Shown: positions 42,380 to 52,308, numbered from the stretch's first letter. The stretch: 64,000 nt of DNA from JAJFIE01 sp964344255 (GCA_964344255.1 CAYFMQ010000012.1:1-64000); one strand, 5' to 3'. Translations and numbers: made by a program. Notes: a model not told the origin generated them from the sequence alone.

Positions 42380-42850
42380 TTAAAGAGTCAGGCTGATCGT
42401 TTCGCCACGAAGATTCCGGTTACCGGCTGCAATATCGATGACGGCTTCATAGAGCGATGAGGCATGTTCCAGTCCCATCCCTTTGGCCTTGCCACGATTT
42501 TTAGCTTCTACGTTTGCTGAACCAGAAGTAAACGTCTCACGAAGTTCAAGCAATTCTACAAACCCCTGGGATGTGAAATCGACGATACCGGTTCTTGGGT
42601 TGGGAAGCTCATCTCCTGGCTGGCGGCGGCTACCAGGCGTAAAGGAACGGCCGGTATAATTACTGTCATCTTGAGTAACTGCAGCGGAAAAAGCGCCATC
42701 ACCAAGCGCTGAACCTGAAACATGGGTCAGGGATTCGACGGGACCGGACAAGGACGCCGTTTGCTGTCCGCGCGCGCCTGCCACAACGGGACGGTTAACC
42801 GTCGCGTTGCTCGGTGCTGCTACCGGTAGCGGTTTGACAATCAAAGCCAT
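42380..42850 (-). CDS. Unrecognised 156-residue low-complexity protein
   Basis: No family recognised. The first 100 residues are rich in Gly, Ser, Thr and Pro and probably disordered (SLSGPVESLTHVSGSALGDG, SRRQPGDELPNPRTG). The last 50 form a likely helix pair with VELLELRETFTSG and GLEHASSLYEAVIDIAAGN. No signal peptide. It might be an adaptor or surface-linked protein, but nothing in the sequence says which. Confidence 0.6.
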   Translation of the reverse strand: MALIVKPLPVAAPSNATVNRPVVAGARGQQTASLSGPVESLTHVSGSALGDGAFSAAVTQDDSNYTGRSFTPGSRRQPGDELPNPRTGIVDFTSQGFVELLELRETFTSGSANVEAKNRGKAKGMGLEHASSLYEAVIDIAAGNRNLRGETISLTL

Positions 42851-43012
42851 TCCGTCGTTCCGTTCCTAAACCATTCAAAGAATCGGGTTGAAACGCAATG
42901 AGCGCATTTCACCGCATTCTTACATTACTACCCTTTAAATTTATCGATTATGGTTAAAAAAGTCAATCAAACCAACGCACCTGCACAATAAAGTGGGAAT
43001 CCGGCATTATGG

Positions 43013-43849
43013 TTAACGGTTCGGAGACAACCCGGCCAGCCATGTAAGCAGATGCTCTCCTGCGGCATGCTCAAAGATGTCGACATGCCCCGCATCGGAG
43101 AGCCAGAGTCCGGTTTTTGGTTCCTTTGCAGCTTGCAGCAGTTCTTTGCCCTGCTCAGCGGGAACTGTTCTGTCGCGTTGTCCGTGAATAATCAGCAATG
43201 GCGTGCTGATTTTGTCAATTTTTCCAATAGAATCAAAGCGGTCCCAGACTAACAACCGGGCAGGCAGCCACGGATAATGATAAGCTGCTGCATCACCCAT
43301 TGATGTAAAGGGGGCCTCCAGAATGACACCCGACAAACGGCTTTTTAGCGGATGATTTTCATTCAGGGCAATCTCATAGGCTATTTGAACGGCAACGCCA
43401 CTTCCCAGGGATTCACCATAAAAAACAATGTCGCCGGTGATTTGCCCCAGATACCCGAGGACAGCCCTGGCGTCCCTGTAAAGCCCCGCTTCATGAGGAG
43501 ATCCTTCATTTTTTCCGAATCCTCTGTAACCGGCCAGAATGACACCGTATCCCGCATCCAAGAAAACTCTAGCCTTGAAGGCGCGATTACCAAGCGTACC
43601 GGCGTTTCCGTGGAACAGAACGACCGTTGGTTGATCGGGAGACCCGTCACCATGCCAGCTTTCGATCTTTAAGCCATCATCAGTCACAAGAGACAGCACC
43701 TTCATTTCAGGTACATGCCAATCGGCGGGAGTCGCTTCCATATGGCTCGGGTAGTACATCAGATGACGCTGAAAGACGAATATAAGCCCAAGCAATATGA
43801 GATAGACAGCGGCTGGTATAAGGACCACCCACTTTAAAAACAAAAACAT
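43013..43849 (-). CDS. Membrane-anchored alpha/beta hydrolase (Bem46-like)
   Basis: This 278-residue protein has an N-terminal transmembrane anchor (about 5-25), VVLFHGNAGTLGNR near residue 77 (oxyanion hole region), nucleophile Ser in VFYGESLGSGVA near 146, Asp in HGQRDRTVP near 225 and a C-terminal catalytic His in SDAGHVDIFE near 255. It should be a serine hydrolase of unknown substrate. It probably faces the cytosol or periplasm from the membrane. Separate from its neighbours by short gaps on the same strand. Confidence 0.87.
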   Translation of the reverse strand: MFLFLKWVVLIPAAVYLILLGLIFVFQRHLMYYPSHMEATPADWHVPEMKVLSLVTDDGLKIESWHGDGSPDQPTVVLFHGNAGTLGNRAFKARVFLDAGYGVILAGYRGFGKNEGSPHEAGLYRDARAVLGYLGQITGDIVFYGESLGSGVAVQIAYEIALNENHPLKSRLSGVILEAPFTSMGDAAAYHYPWLPARLLVWDRFDSIGKIDKISTPLLIIHGQRDRTVPAEQGKELLQAAKEPKTGLWLSDAGHVDIFEHAAGEHLLTWLAGLSPNR

Positions 43850-43867
43850 CAGATTGATAAACGGCTT

Positions 43868-44350
43868 CTAGTGGAAGGCGTCCGCCACCAGCACCCAGTC
43901 ACCTTGATTGCTGCGGCATGCGGCGCCGGCTCCGTTCAGCACCTCATCGGAAAAAGCAACAGTAGACCGATATGTCCTGCACTGTTCACCATTGCCGTTC
44001 AAAAATGCCTGATCGACGCGAATATATCCGCCATTGCCAGTCGTGTGGTTTTTCCAGTTTGCATGGCCGACATCACCGTTTATGGCGCTAGCGACGGCCC
44101 GATTGTAGTCCGGCCTGTCAGCCATATTGATCTGGCGACCGATATCATAGCCGGTCAAGGCGCCACCAGCGACGCCAAGAACAGTGAAAATCGTTTGTCC
44201 GGTTCCACCACCGAACTGAGCGCCGGCCCAACCACCGGCAAGGGCGCCAAGTGCAGCTCCTGCAATGCCGCCCATATTTGCATTCTGCGTTCCGCCACAG
44301 GCACTGATCAGTAACGTCGTCGCCACAACTGCAGTTCTTGCAAGTTTCAT
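43868..44350 (-). CDS. Glycine-zipper lipoprotein (17-kDa surface antigen-like)
   Basis: This 160-residue lipoprotein starts at ATG 44350 with a lipobox LISAC at residues about 18-22. A glycine-zipper membrane segment follows (GGIAGAALGALAGGWAGAQF, about 28-75), then a soluble C-terminal domain with NHTTGNGGYIRVDQAFLNG and CRTYRSTVAF. This order matches the rickettsial 17-kDa antigen/outer-membrane family. Upstream in-frame residues lack a signal peptide, so the shorter start is chosen. Confidence 0.84.
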   Translation of the reverse strand: MKLARTAVVATTLLISACGGTQNANMGGIAGAALGALAGGWAGAQFGGGTGQTIFTVLGVAGGALTGYDIGRQINMADRPDYNRAVASAINGDVGHANWKNHTTGNGGYIRVDQAFLNGNGEQCRTYRSTVAFSDEVLNGAGAACRSNQGDWVLVADAFH

Positions 44351-44473
44351 GACTGTTCTCCGCCCAGTTAAAAAAACCGTACAATCCTTCGTACGGTGCA
44401 TTAATACTATAACCTATTCATCGAAAAGGGCAAAATTGTATGCCCACTGACGGCCTGTATAAGGCGGTTTTCA

Positions 44474-44827
44474 TCAATATTGGTAATAGCCATAACCCTG
44501 TTTTGAGGGTTTTTCTTCACACTCATAATGAGCCGAAACCGGTGTTAACAATGGGCACGCAGAATAGTTCTGGTCCACGAATTTAGCCACTTTGCCAAAC
44601 CTGGCGCATTCATCAACAGCCAGTTTGCGAACGACATCAGGCGTCGTGTCATCGGCACTGTAACAGATTGTTACGTCCGCCCTGTCGGTAATGTCCTTGC
44701 CAAAGTCCTCTGATCCACGATTGAATTCGTCGGGAATGTGGACATAGGGCTGGCCTCCACAGGCTGCAAGGCCAAGGCACATGACAAAAACGGCAGCCAT
44801 AACGATTAAAAAACGGTTGTTTTTCAT
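44474..44827 (-). CDS. Small lipoprotein of unknown function
   Basis: This 117-residue lipoprotein has a signal peptide and lipobox (LGLAAC, about residue 22). The mature part has four further cysteines (CYSAD, DECARFG, SACPLL, YECEE), likely forming two disulfides in the periplasm. No family recognised. It lies between the glycine-zipper lipoprotein and putA, all on the minus strand. Confidence 0.75.
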   Translation of the reverse strand: MKNNRFLIVMAAVFVMCLGLAACGGQPYVHIPDEFNRGSEDFGKDITDRADVTICYSADDTTPDVVRKLAVDECARFGKVAKFVDQNYSACPLLTPVSAHYECEEKPSKQGYGYYQY

Positions 44828-44878
44828 ATCGTTTCTATAGCGTGAAAAACCGCTGACAACAATGCGCTTGGATAAATA

Positions 44879-47800
44879 TCAAACACCTTCCTGAAGCGAC
44901 ATCAAGGCTGCATTACCACCTGATGCAGTGGTGTTTACGCTATAGGATCTCTCGGTAGCAAATCGATGGAGATACCGCGGCCCGCCGGCTTTCGGACCAG
45001 TCCCGGAAAGCCCTTCCCCGCCAAAGGGCTGAACCCCGACAACGGCGCCGATCATGTTCCGGTTCACGTACATGTTTCCGACCCGGGCATGCCTACGGAT
45101 ATGCTCAATTGTACTTTCCACCCGACTGTGCACACCGAGAGTCAGACCGTATCCTGTATCATTGATGCTATCGATGACTGAATCGAGATGAGAGCCGTCA
45201 TATCCTATAACATGGATTATGGGCCCGAAGACTTCACGCTCCAGAAGGGAAAGATCATCAATCAAGTAAGCCCTGGGCTCAAAGTATGTTCCATGTTCGC
45301 AATCCTTATCCAGCTCAGCTTTGCAAAACAGTTTCGCCTCGCGGTTCATTCGTTCGGCGTGATTTTCGAGCAATTCCCTGGCATCGGAATCAATGACAGG
45401 CCCGACGTCCGTCTTCAGCAGTCCTGGATCACCGACAGCAAGCTCCTCCGTCGCCCCGGCCAGCATCTCAGTCAATTCACCAAGGATATCGTTCTGCACG
45501 AACAGCACCCTGAGAGCGGAACACCGTTGCCCGGCGCTCCTGAATGCGGAAAAAATTGCGTCCGAAACGACCTGTTCAGGCAATGCGGTTGAATCAACAA
45601 TCATCGCGTTTTGCCCACCCGTTTCGGCAATAAGCGGTGCAATGGCGCCGGGCCGGGAGGCCAGAGACATCTGTATCAACCGCGCCGTTTCAGTCGAGCC
45701 CGTAAATGCGACTCCGGAAATCCTGGGATCATCTACAAGAGGTTTCCCGACAGTCGGCCCATCGCCCGGCAACAGTTGAATAACCTCTTCGGGAATACCG
45801 GCCCGGTGCAGCAGCTCAACGGCACGGGCGGCAATCAATGGCGTTTGTTCCGCCGGTTTGGCGATCACAGCATTCCCAGCCGCCAAGGCGGCGGAAACCT
45901 GCCCAAGGAAAATAGCCAAGGGAAAATTCCAAGGGCTGATGCAGGCGAATACCCCCCTGCCATGCAGGGAGACCTCGTTCAATTCGCCGGTTGGTCCCGG
46001 CATGATCTGGGGCGATGAAAAATCCTTACGTGCGCATGCGGCGTAGTAACGGCAAAAATCAACAGCCTCGCGAATTTCAGGTAGAGAGTCAGATAATGTC
46101 TTGCCGGCCTCCCGCACACACATGGCTAGCAGTTCCGGGGTGTGTTCCTCCAGGAGATCAGCCGTCCTTTCGAGACTATCGGCCCTGCTTCCGGCATCGA
46201 GAGCTGACCACTCGTGAGATGCGGACACAGCAGTTTCGATTGTCCTCTCGACATCAGCCGGCTCCGCTTCATAGACAGATCCAACGATCACCCGCCTGTC
46301 AGCCGGATAGCGCACATCCCTTACCCTGCCCTCCCCTGTCGATGGTCTGGCGATCCACTCGGAAGGCGTATTCGCCAGCGACGATTTCAGGGAACGCAAA
46401 ACGCTGAGATCGCTCAAATCCAGGCCCTTGGCGTTCTTTCGGTCCGCTCCGTAGATATTATCCGGCAAGGGAATGTGCGGATGAGGCTTGTGCTGCAGAC
46501 CAGCTACTTTCGTCCAAGGGTCCGCGATGATGTCTTCAATGGGTGAAGCCTCATCAACGATACGATTGACGAAAGAGGAATTGGCGCCATTTTCCAGCAA
46601 GCGGCGGACGAGATAAGCCAGCAAATCTTCGTGGCTTCCCACGGGCGCATAAATTCTGCAGGGAATGCTTTCTTCACCGGCACCGACGATCTGGCCGTAT
46701 AGGGTTTCCCCCATCCCATGCAGTCGCTGAAATTCAAAATTTCGGTTACCACCGGCCAATTCCAGAACCGTTGCCAGCGTATGGGCATTATGCGTCGCAA
46801 ATTGCGCGTAGATACGATCATTGTAACGAAGCAGTTTTTTGGCGCAGGCAATATAGGAAACATCTGTCGACGCCTTGCGGGTAAACACGGGATATCCATC
46901 CAGGCCCTGTTCCTGGGCGCGTTTGATTTCCGTATCCCAATAGGCGCCTTTCACCAGGCGGACCATGAATTGCCTGTCGTGTCGTTGGGACAGATCCGCA
47001 AGCCAGTCAATAACGTAAAAGGCTCTTTTCTGATAGCTTTGCAACGCCAGTCCGAAACCGTTCCATCCAGCCAATTCCGGTTTGGCCGACACGGTTTCCA
47101 TGACATCCATTTGCAGATCCAGTCGGTCGGCCTCTTCAGAATCGACACATAGGCCGATATCGTATTCCTTGGCTTCCCGGGCCAGCCGATATAACCGTGG
47201 CACGACCTCGTTCATGACCCGATCGTACTGTGCCATTTCATAGCGTGGATGCAGTGCTGATAGCTTTACGGAAACACCTGGGCCATCAATCACCCCCCGA
47301 CCCGCGCTTTCCCGTCCGACGGCAGCGATAGCATCCGAATAGGCTTCGAGATAAGCATCGGCATCCGACATGGTCCTTGCCGCCTCGCCAAGCATGTCAA
47401 AGGAATGGCGATAACCGTTTTTTTCGTCGCCGCTGGCGCGTTCAAGAGCTTCGTTTATCGTACGCCCCATGACGAATTGCCGGCCGATGATTTTCATGGC
47501 TTGAAGCATTGATTGCCGGATAACCGGCTCTCCGCTGCGTGCAATCAGCTTCTTGATAAAGCCACCGATATCCCTTGTTACGGTCTCATCGAGCTGGACA
47601 ACCCGTCCTGTCATCATCAAGGCAAGGGTCGAAGCGTTGACAAACAAGGAAGAACTTTGCCCGAGATGGCCTTCCCAGTCCGCTTCGCCCAACTTGTCCT
47701 TGATAAGTTTTGATGCCGTTTCACCATCAGGAATGCGTAACAGAGCTTCCGCCAGGCACATCAACACAAGACCTTCCTGGTTGGATAACTCATACTCGTG

Positions 47801-48022
47801 CATGAATGCGTCCAGCCCCCCGGACTCTTTGCCCTGCCGGCGCATTTCTTCGACCAGGTCATAAGCCCTGTCCTGGATGCGTCCCTTAAGCGTGGTTTCA
47901 AGTGCCGCTTCGCCAAGCAGCATTTCAACAATCGCGATTTCTTCTGCCCGATAGGCCTGGTCAATTTTCTGACGAAGCTCTGAGGCCTCAGGCAACGGCC
48001 CGATAAAGTCCGGCAAGCCCAT
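44879..48022 (-). CDS. putA: Bifunctional proline dehydrogenase / glutamate semialdehyde dehydrogenase
   Basis: A 1047-residue enzyme that oxidises proline to glutamate. An N-terminal helical arm is followed by the FAD-dependent proline dehydrogenase barrel (about 170-480; GVSVKLSALHPRYE, FMVRLVKGAYWDTEIK, FATHNAHTLA). The NAD-dependent aldehyde dehydrogenase follows (about 560-1030; ISPWNFPLAIF, VAFTGSTETARLI, Glu in IAETGGQNAMIVD and Cys in SAGQRCSALRV). There is no N-terminal ribbon-helix-helix, so it does not repress itself. ATG 48022 follows CAGGAGACATAG; the frame extends to 48067 without support. Divergent from the Lrp-type regulator. Confidence 0.96.
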   Translation of the reverse strand: MGLPDFIGPLPEASELRQKIDQAYRAEEIAIVEMLLGEAALETTLKGRIQDRAYDLVEEMRRQGKESGGLDAFMHEYELSNQEGLVLMCLAEALLRIPDGETASKLIKDKLGEADWEGHLGQSSSLFVNASTLALMMTGRVVQLDETVTRDIGGFIKKLIARSGEPVIRQSMLQAMKIIGRQFVMGRTINEALERASGDEKNGYRHSFDMLGEAARTMSDADAYLEAYSDAIAAVGRESAGRGVIDGPGVSVKLSALHPRYEMAQYDRVMNEVVPRLYRLAREAKEYDIGLCVDSEEADRLDLQMDVMETVSAKPELAGWNGFGLALQSYQKRAFYVIDWLADLSQRHDRQFMVRLVKGAYWDTEIKRAQEQGLDGYPVFTRKASTDVSYIACAKKLLRYNDRIYAQFATHNAHTLATVLELAGGNRNFEFQRLHGMGETLYGQIVGAGEESIPCRIYAPVGSHEDLLAYLVRRLLENGANSSFVNRIVDEASPIEDIIADPWTKVAGLQHKPHPHIPLPDNIYGADRKNAKGLDLSDLSVLRSLKSSLANTPSEWIARPSTGEGRVRDVRYPADRRVIVGSVYEAEPADVERTIETAVSASHEWSALDAGSRADSLERTADLLEEHTPELLAMCVREAGKTLSDSLPEIREAVDFCRYYAACARKDFSSPQIMPGPTGELNEVSLHGRGVFACISPWNFPLAIFLGQVSAALAAGNAVIAKPAEQTPLIAARAVELLHRAGIPEEVIQLLPGDGPTVGKPLVDDPRISGVAFTGSTETARLIQMSLASRPGAIAPLIAETGGQNAMIVDSTALPEQVVSDAIFSAFRSAGQRCSALRVLFVQNDILGELTEMLAGATEELAVGDPGLLKTDVGPVIDSDARELLENHAERMNREAKLFCKAELDKDCEHGTYFEPRAYLIDDLSLLEREVFGPIIHVIGYDGSHLDSVIDSINDTGYGLTLGVHSRVESTIEHIRRHARVGNMYVNRNMIGAVVGVQPFGGEGLSGTGPKAGGPRYLHRFATERSYSVNTTASGGNAALMSLQEGV

Positions 48023-48145
48023 GACTATGTCTCCTGAAAAGCAGCTATCTCGCGACACGGGACGCAAGCGAGTTATTAGTGCAAGGATATCAAAATAACA
48101 GGAGCATTTCTCACTTATTTCATATACTAATAAGGTTATTTATGC

Positions 48146-48167
48146 TTCTATATACGAATATATAGAA
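48146..48167. promoter_or_regulatory. Perfect 22-bp palindrome between putA and the Lrp-type regulator
   Basis: TTCTATATA-CGAA-TATATAGAA has 9-bp perfect arms. It is in the middle of the 184-bp divergent intergenic region, about 40 bp before the regulator start and 124 bp before putA. AT-rich with a 4-bp GC-containing centre, it is a good candidate operator for the Lrp-family regulator. Confidence 0.65.
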
Positions 48168-48206
48168 TATAATTTTGTCCTATTAAAATTTTTCAGGATT
48201 ATTGGT

Positions 48207-48692
48207 ATGCCATCGCCGGAAACACTATCCCCCATACGCCTGGACATCACCGATGTGGAGATCCTCAGGCACCTGCAGGCCGACGGCCGATTATCCAACA
48301 TCGAACTCTCGAAACGTGTTCACTTAAGCCCGACACCTTGCCTGAACCGTGTCAAACGAATGGAACGTGAAGGCGTCATCACGGGTTACGGCGCCTTTGT
48401 TGATCCATCCAAGCTTGATGCCGCCATGCTGGTTTTTGTCGAGGTCGTTCTCGACAGAACGACGGAAGATGTTTTCGCGCAATTCAAGCAGGCCGTCATG
48501 GACATTCCGGAGGTTCAGGAATGTCATCTGTTATCCGGCGGGTACGATTACCTTATCAAAGCCCGCGTCAAGGACATGGCTGCTTACAGAAGTTTTCTCG
48601 GGCAATCACTTGTAAGTCTGCCCAGCGTCAGGGAAACGCACACTTATGTCGTTATGGAAGAAGTAAAGAATACTACGGTTATTTCCATCTGA
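48207..48692 (+). CDS. putR: Lrp/AsnC family regulator of proline catabolism (PutR-like)
   Basis: This 161-residue regulator has an N-terminal helix-turn-helix (about 12-60: ILRHLQADGRLSNIELSKRV, LSPTPCLNRVKRMEREGVI) and a C-terminal RAM ligand-sensing domain (about 75-150; VLDRTTEDVFAQF, VQECHLLSGGYDYLIKARV). Divergent from putA, the standard arrangement of PutR activators in alphaproteobacteria that respond to proline. The name rests on this context. Confidence 0.87.
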   Translation: MPSPETLSPIRLDITDVEILRHLQADGRLSNIELSKRVHLSPTPCLNRVKRMEREGVITGYGAFVDPSKLDAAMLVFVEVVLDRTTEDVFAQFKQAVMDIPEVQECHLLSGGYDYLIKARVKDMAAYRSFLGQSLVSLPSVRETHTYVVMEEVKNTTVISI

Positions 48693-48730
48693 AGCGGACG
48701 GAAACTTATCGGAAAGGACACTGTAAAGTA

Positions 48731-50642
48731 TCAAGTAGCACCGATCTGTTTCAGGAAATCATCAACAGCGGATTTCACGTCCTCCTCGTCCACATCATCA
48801 GCCTTGGTCTCGTCTTTGGATGCAGACGAACCGGTTTCAGTAGAAACTTCAGGCCTATGGATTGTCTCACCCATAACCTTATCAATCGAGGTCGCCAGAT
48901 CAGCCCGGTCAATCGGCTTTGTGACGACAGCATTCATCCCGGCATCAAAATATCCTTTGATATTCGCTTCAACGGCATCGGCCGTAACGGCAATTATCGG
49001 AATCCGTGATTTGTCCTCTCCCAATTGTCTGATTGCTTGGGTGGCTTCCGGGCCAGACATTTCAGGCATGCGCACATCCATCAGAATAAGATCGAAGTTA
49101 CCTTGTTTATGGGCCTTAACGGCAGCGATACCGTTTTCAGTGATATGGGACTTATGACCGAACCGGTCCAAAGTTGCTTTGATAATCTGCTGATTGATCT
49201 CGTTATCTTCCGCAACCAGAATGTTCAATGGACGAAGGGCGCGGTAACTGATGCTCTGGTAAACTGTGTCCTGATAGCTCTGTGACACCTCGGAAGTCGC
49301 TGCCTTAAAGGGAACGCTAAACCAGAATGTCGATCCCTTTCCCAATTCACTTTGAGCGCCAATATCGCCCCCCATCAATTCTACAAGGCGCTTGCATATG
49401 GATAGCCCCAGGCCTGTACCCTCATACTGTCGGCTGATAGAGGAATCGGCCTGGGTAAAAGCTGTGAACAGGCGTTTGATGACATCTGCGCTGATGCCTA
49501 TGCCCGTATCGATGACCTCCACATAGATGAATTCCTTGCCGTTATTCGATCTTTTAAGTTGGCATTTAACAGTAACGCTGCCGGTTTTGGTAAATTTGAC
49601 CGCGTTACCAATCAGGTTAATGAGAATTTGTCGAAATCGCGTTGGATCGGAATTAATGGCGTCAGGGAAACCGTCGGCAAACGATACATTCAAATCCAGG
49701 TTTTTCGCCCGTTTTCCTTTCCGCTTTTCATGAAATAATCCAACCGATTCCTTGATCAGGGAGGGAAGATGGAAATCCAGATATTCAACTTCCATTTTTC
49801 CTACCTCTAATTTGGACATATCAAGAATGTCATTGATGATCTTGAGAAGGGATCTGGTTACATCCTTTATCTTGAAGATTTTTTCCTTGCTTGCATCATC
49901 CAGGTTGTCCTCCAACAACATATCGGCAAATCCCATGACGCCGGTCATCGGCGTCCGGATTTCGTGACTCATGGCTGCAAGGAATTCCGATTTTGCAACT
50001 GTCGCCATTTCTGCGGCTTCAGAGGCTTTAATCAGCTCCTCGACTTTTCGGTCGAGTTCCATTTGGGCGTTTTTAGAGTCCGAGATGTCAGAGATATTGA
50101 TGACAATGCCGTCATCCAGGGCAACGCCGGTAATGCGATACCAGCCGAGCATGGTTGATTCGTCGAAGTATTGTTCAACATCAAAAGGCTCCTTCGAAAG
50201 CACGGTGTTTTTCGCCAGATCGTAGAGACCGCTGGTGACGAAGCTGGGAACCTCCAACTTGATCAGCCGCCCCAGGAGCTTCGCGCTTGTATCGCCAAGT
50301 AGTTCTTCAGCCTTACTGTTCACCCGGGAAATTGCGAAATCTGCGATGACGCCTGCGCTCGAATGGATTGCTTTAAGGACAAGGAAACCATCCTGAGAGG
50401 TGTTGAAGATGCTCTCCAGCATGGCTTTGCCCTGCTCGACCTCCCAGTCCCCATGTTTTCTGATTGTCGTATCGGTTCCGATGCCGTGATAGCCACTATA
50501 TTCACCGTCATCGTCGAATACAGGGTGTCCGTTAATACTGAACCACTGTAGCTCACCACCTTCGTGCTTAACCCAGAATTCGGCATCGTGAAAATGGGTA
50601 CGACTATCCGTTTTGAGGAGAAAATCCTTAAAATACCTGATT
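48731..50642 (-). CDS. Hybrid sensor histidine kinase, C-terminal piece (gene interrupted)
   Basis: About 635 codons remain. In order they hold the end of a PAS/PAC domain (VKHEGGELQWFSINGHPVFD), a second PAS (about 60 residues later), HisKA with FLAAMSHEIRTPMTGVMGF, HATPase with INLIGNAVKFTKTG and DTGIGIS...GTGLGLSICKRL, and a receiver with VAEDNEINQQ, phospho-acceptor LILMDVRMPEMSG and KPI. An acidic C-terminal tail follows. It is a phosphorelay kinase. At its upstream end it runs directly into a plus-strand tRNA-Ser and then an assembly gap. The N-terminal part continues beyond the gap (50789-51383). The split is most likely an assembly artefact. Confidence 0.85.
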
Positions 50643-50734
50643 GGAGAGATGGCCGAGCTGGCTGAAGGCGCCCGCCTGCTAAGCGGGTAAGGGTAGTACT
50701 CCTGCCCTTCGAGGGTTCGAATCCCTCTCTCTCC
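50643..50734 (+). tRNA. tRNA-Ser (GCT)
   Basis: Plus-strand cloverleaf with acceptor GGAGAGA/TCTCTCC, anticodon stem CCCGC/GCGGG with loop CTGCTAA (anticodon GCT), long variable arm and T-arm GGGTTCGAATCCC; discriminator G, CCA not encoded. It lies inside the histidine kinase coding region, which is abnormal (see findings). Confidence 0.93.
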
Positions 50735-50745
50735 GCATTTTACCC

Positions 50746-50778
50746 CGGAGGGGTGGCAGAGTCTGGCTGATTGCACTG
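50746..50778 (+). tRNA. tRNA-Ser, 5' fragment cut by assembly gap
   Basis: GGAGGGG acceptor strand, then GCAGAG...GATTGC D-arm, ending at the run of Ns. It is the first third of a second tRNA-Ser directly behind the complete one. The anticodon is lost in the gap, so the isoacceptor cannot be stated. Confidence 0.7.
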
Positions 50779-50788
50779 NNNNNNNNNN
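50779..50788. other. Assembly gap (10 N)
   Basis: Ten Ns, an arbitrary spacer. Left of it is a tRNA fragment; right of it is the N-terminal half of a kinase gene. True distance unknown. Confidence 0.98.
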
Positions 50789-51383
50789 GAAATTCCTTAA
50801 GATTTCCACCCCCGTGCTGCCCCTGACAAAACTCATCGAGACGCATGCCGACCATGGCGTCAGCCTGATCGCCCATCAAGTCCTTCAGGTTGTTTGAGAT
50901 TTTCGTAAATCTGAGATCCGGTCCCATTTCCCAAAACCAACTGAAACCGTCGTTCAGATAATTCTCGAAACGCAGTTCGCTATTATCGACGATTTTTTGC
51001 AGGTGTTTTTGGTGGATTGCCTGATGAATAGCGCCCCCCAAACTTCCGGCCTTATGCAAATCCTCTTCAAGATAGCTCTCAAGATTTGTGAAGATTTCCG
51101 TTGTGCCGCTATCGCAGAGTACAGCTTCGTTGAAAATGACAACGGCAATGTCACTTAAGGAAGCTTCGATTTGGGACAATGTCCTCTTTGAAAGGGCACT
51201 TAGGTCTTTTTCGTCAAATAAAACAACATCAGGTTTAACAGCTTTTATATGATCAGAGACATCCTCGATTTTTGAATTCCATGTGATTTGACAGGTGTAA
51301 TATCCCTGCCGGTCGAGGGCGTTCTGACAATCTTTTGCCGTTTGTTCATTATCCGTAAACAGCAAAATGCTGATGCTAATCAC
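50789..51383 (-). CDS. Hybrid sensor histidine kinase, N-terminal piece
   Basis: This piece has 198 codons. It starts with GTG at 51383 behind TTGAGGT. A receiver-like domain (about 1-120; SILLFTDNEQ, VKPDVVLFDEKDLSAL with the Asp kept) is followed by the first half of a PAS domain (FENYLNDGFSWFWEMGPDLR, LMGDQADAMVGMRLDEF). The PAS breaks off at NLKEF at the gap. The PAC half RYFKDFLLK...FWVKHEGG begins 146 bp further left, so both pieces belong to one gene encoding receiver-PAS-PAS-HisKA-HATPase-receiver. Confidence 0.8.
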
Positions 51384-51616
51384 GAGTTAATACCTCAAAG
51401 GTCCTTATCAATCATCGTCCCCACCCAACCATTTGATAAGAAACAAGAACATGAATGGTTGATCTTAGTGCTTTATAGTTTCAAGACAATAGCCTGGCAT
51501 TCTTTCTCTATTTAGTTTCATTTCGTTGATTTTATTTTTTTATACCTTAGATGATGCATTACTGCATTGCTGTTGGTAGTTTGTGGGAACATCAAGTCAG
51601 ACTGGATACATCGTTT

Positions 51617-52189
51617 ATGACAGCACCTGTTATTGTCGGCATCAGTGGTGCCAGTGGAGCTATCTACGGCATCGAAACATTAAGGATGCTGAAAGAACTC
51701 ACGATACCCACGCACCTTATCATTTCGGAACTTGGTTCTCAGACGATAACAATTGAAACGGATTACAGCCTCGATGATGTGCGTTCATTGGCTGATGAAA
51801 CCTACAACATCAAGGATTTGGCGGCAGCCGTATCATCAGGGTCTTTCAGGACTGCCGGCATGATCGTGGCGCCCTGCTCCATCAAAACCTTATCGGGCAT
51901 CGCCAGCAGTTTTTCGATGAACCTTATTGTCCGCGCAGCAGACGTTACGCTCAAGGAGTACAGGCCACTGGTCTTAATGGTCCGGGAAACGCCGCTTCAT
52001 AAAGGCCACCTCAGGCTCATGGCGCAGGCTGCGGATGCAGGCGCACGCATAATGCCGCCGGTTCCGGCGTTCTACAATAAACCCCAATCACTTAGTGACA
52101 TCATCCGTCATTCCGTCGGACGGGCGATCGATCTTCTGGGTATCGAACATGATCTGTGTGACAGGTGGCCGGATACGAGTGAAGAATAA
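51617..52189 (+). CDS. ubiX: Flavin prenyltransferase UbiX
   Basis: This 190-residue enzyme joins dimethylallyl phosphate to FMN, making the prenylated flavin used by UbiD-type decarboxylases in ubiquinone synthesis. IVGISGASGAIYG near residue 6 is the FMN-binding start; VAPCSIKTLSGIASSFSMNL and RETPLHKGHLRLM are conserved. ATG 51617 gives the family N-terminus; the frame is open from 51551 but upstream residues do not fit. No strong ribosome-binding site is visible. Confidence 0.95.
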   Translation: MTAPVIVGISGASGAIYGIETLRMLKELTIPTHLIISELGSQTITIETDYSLDDVRSLADETYNIKDLAAAVSSGSFRTAGMIVAPCSIKTLSGIASSFSMNLIVRAADVTLKEYRPLVLMVRETPLHKGHLRLMAQAADAGARIMPPVPAFYNKPQSLSDIIRHSVGRAIDLLGIEHDLCDRWPDTSEE

Positions 52190-52308
52190 TAAGGACCGCT
52201 TACCAGGGGTATCAATTATCTCAGGCCTTGAGCATTGCCCAATGTCGTGCCAACATCCGGACGTCAATGCTGCAATGCAACATAATATTGTAAAGAGGGT
52301 GAAGACGA

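Noticed and set aside
50643..50836. Kinase open frame reading through the tRNA genes and Ns
   Set aside because: The apparent peptide (GERGIRTLEG type) is the antisense translation of tRNA-Ser, a familiar annotation artefact.
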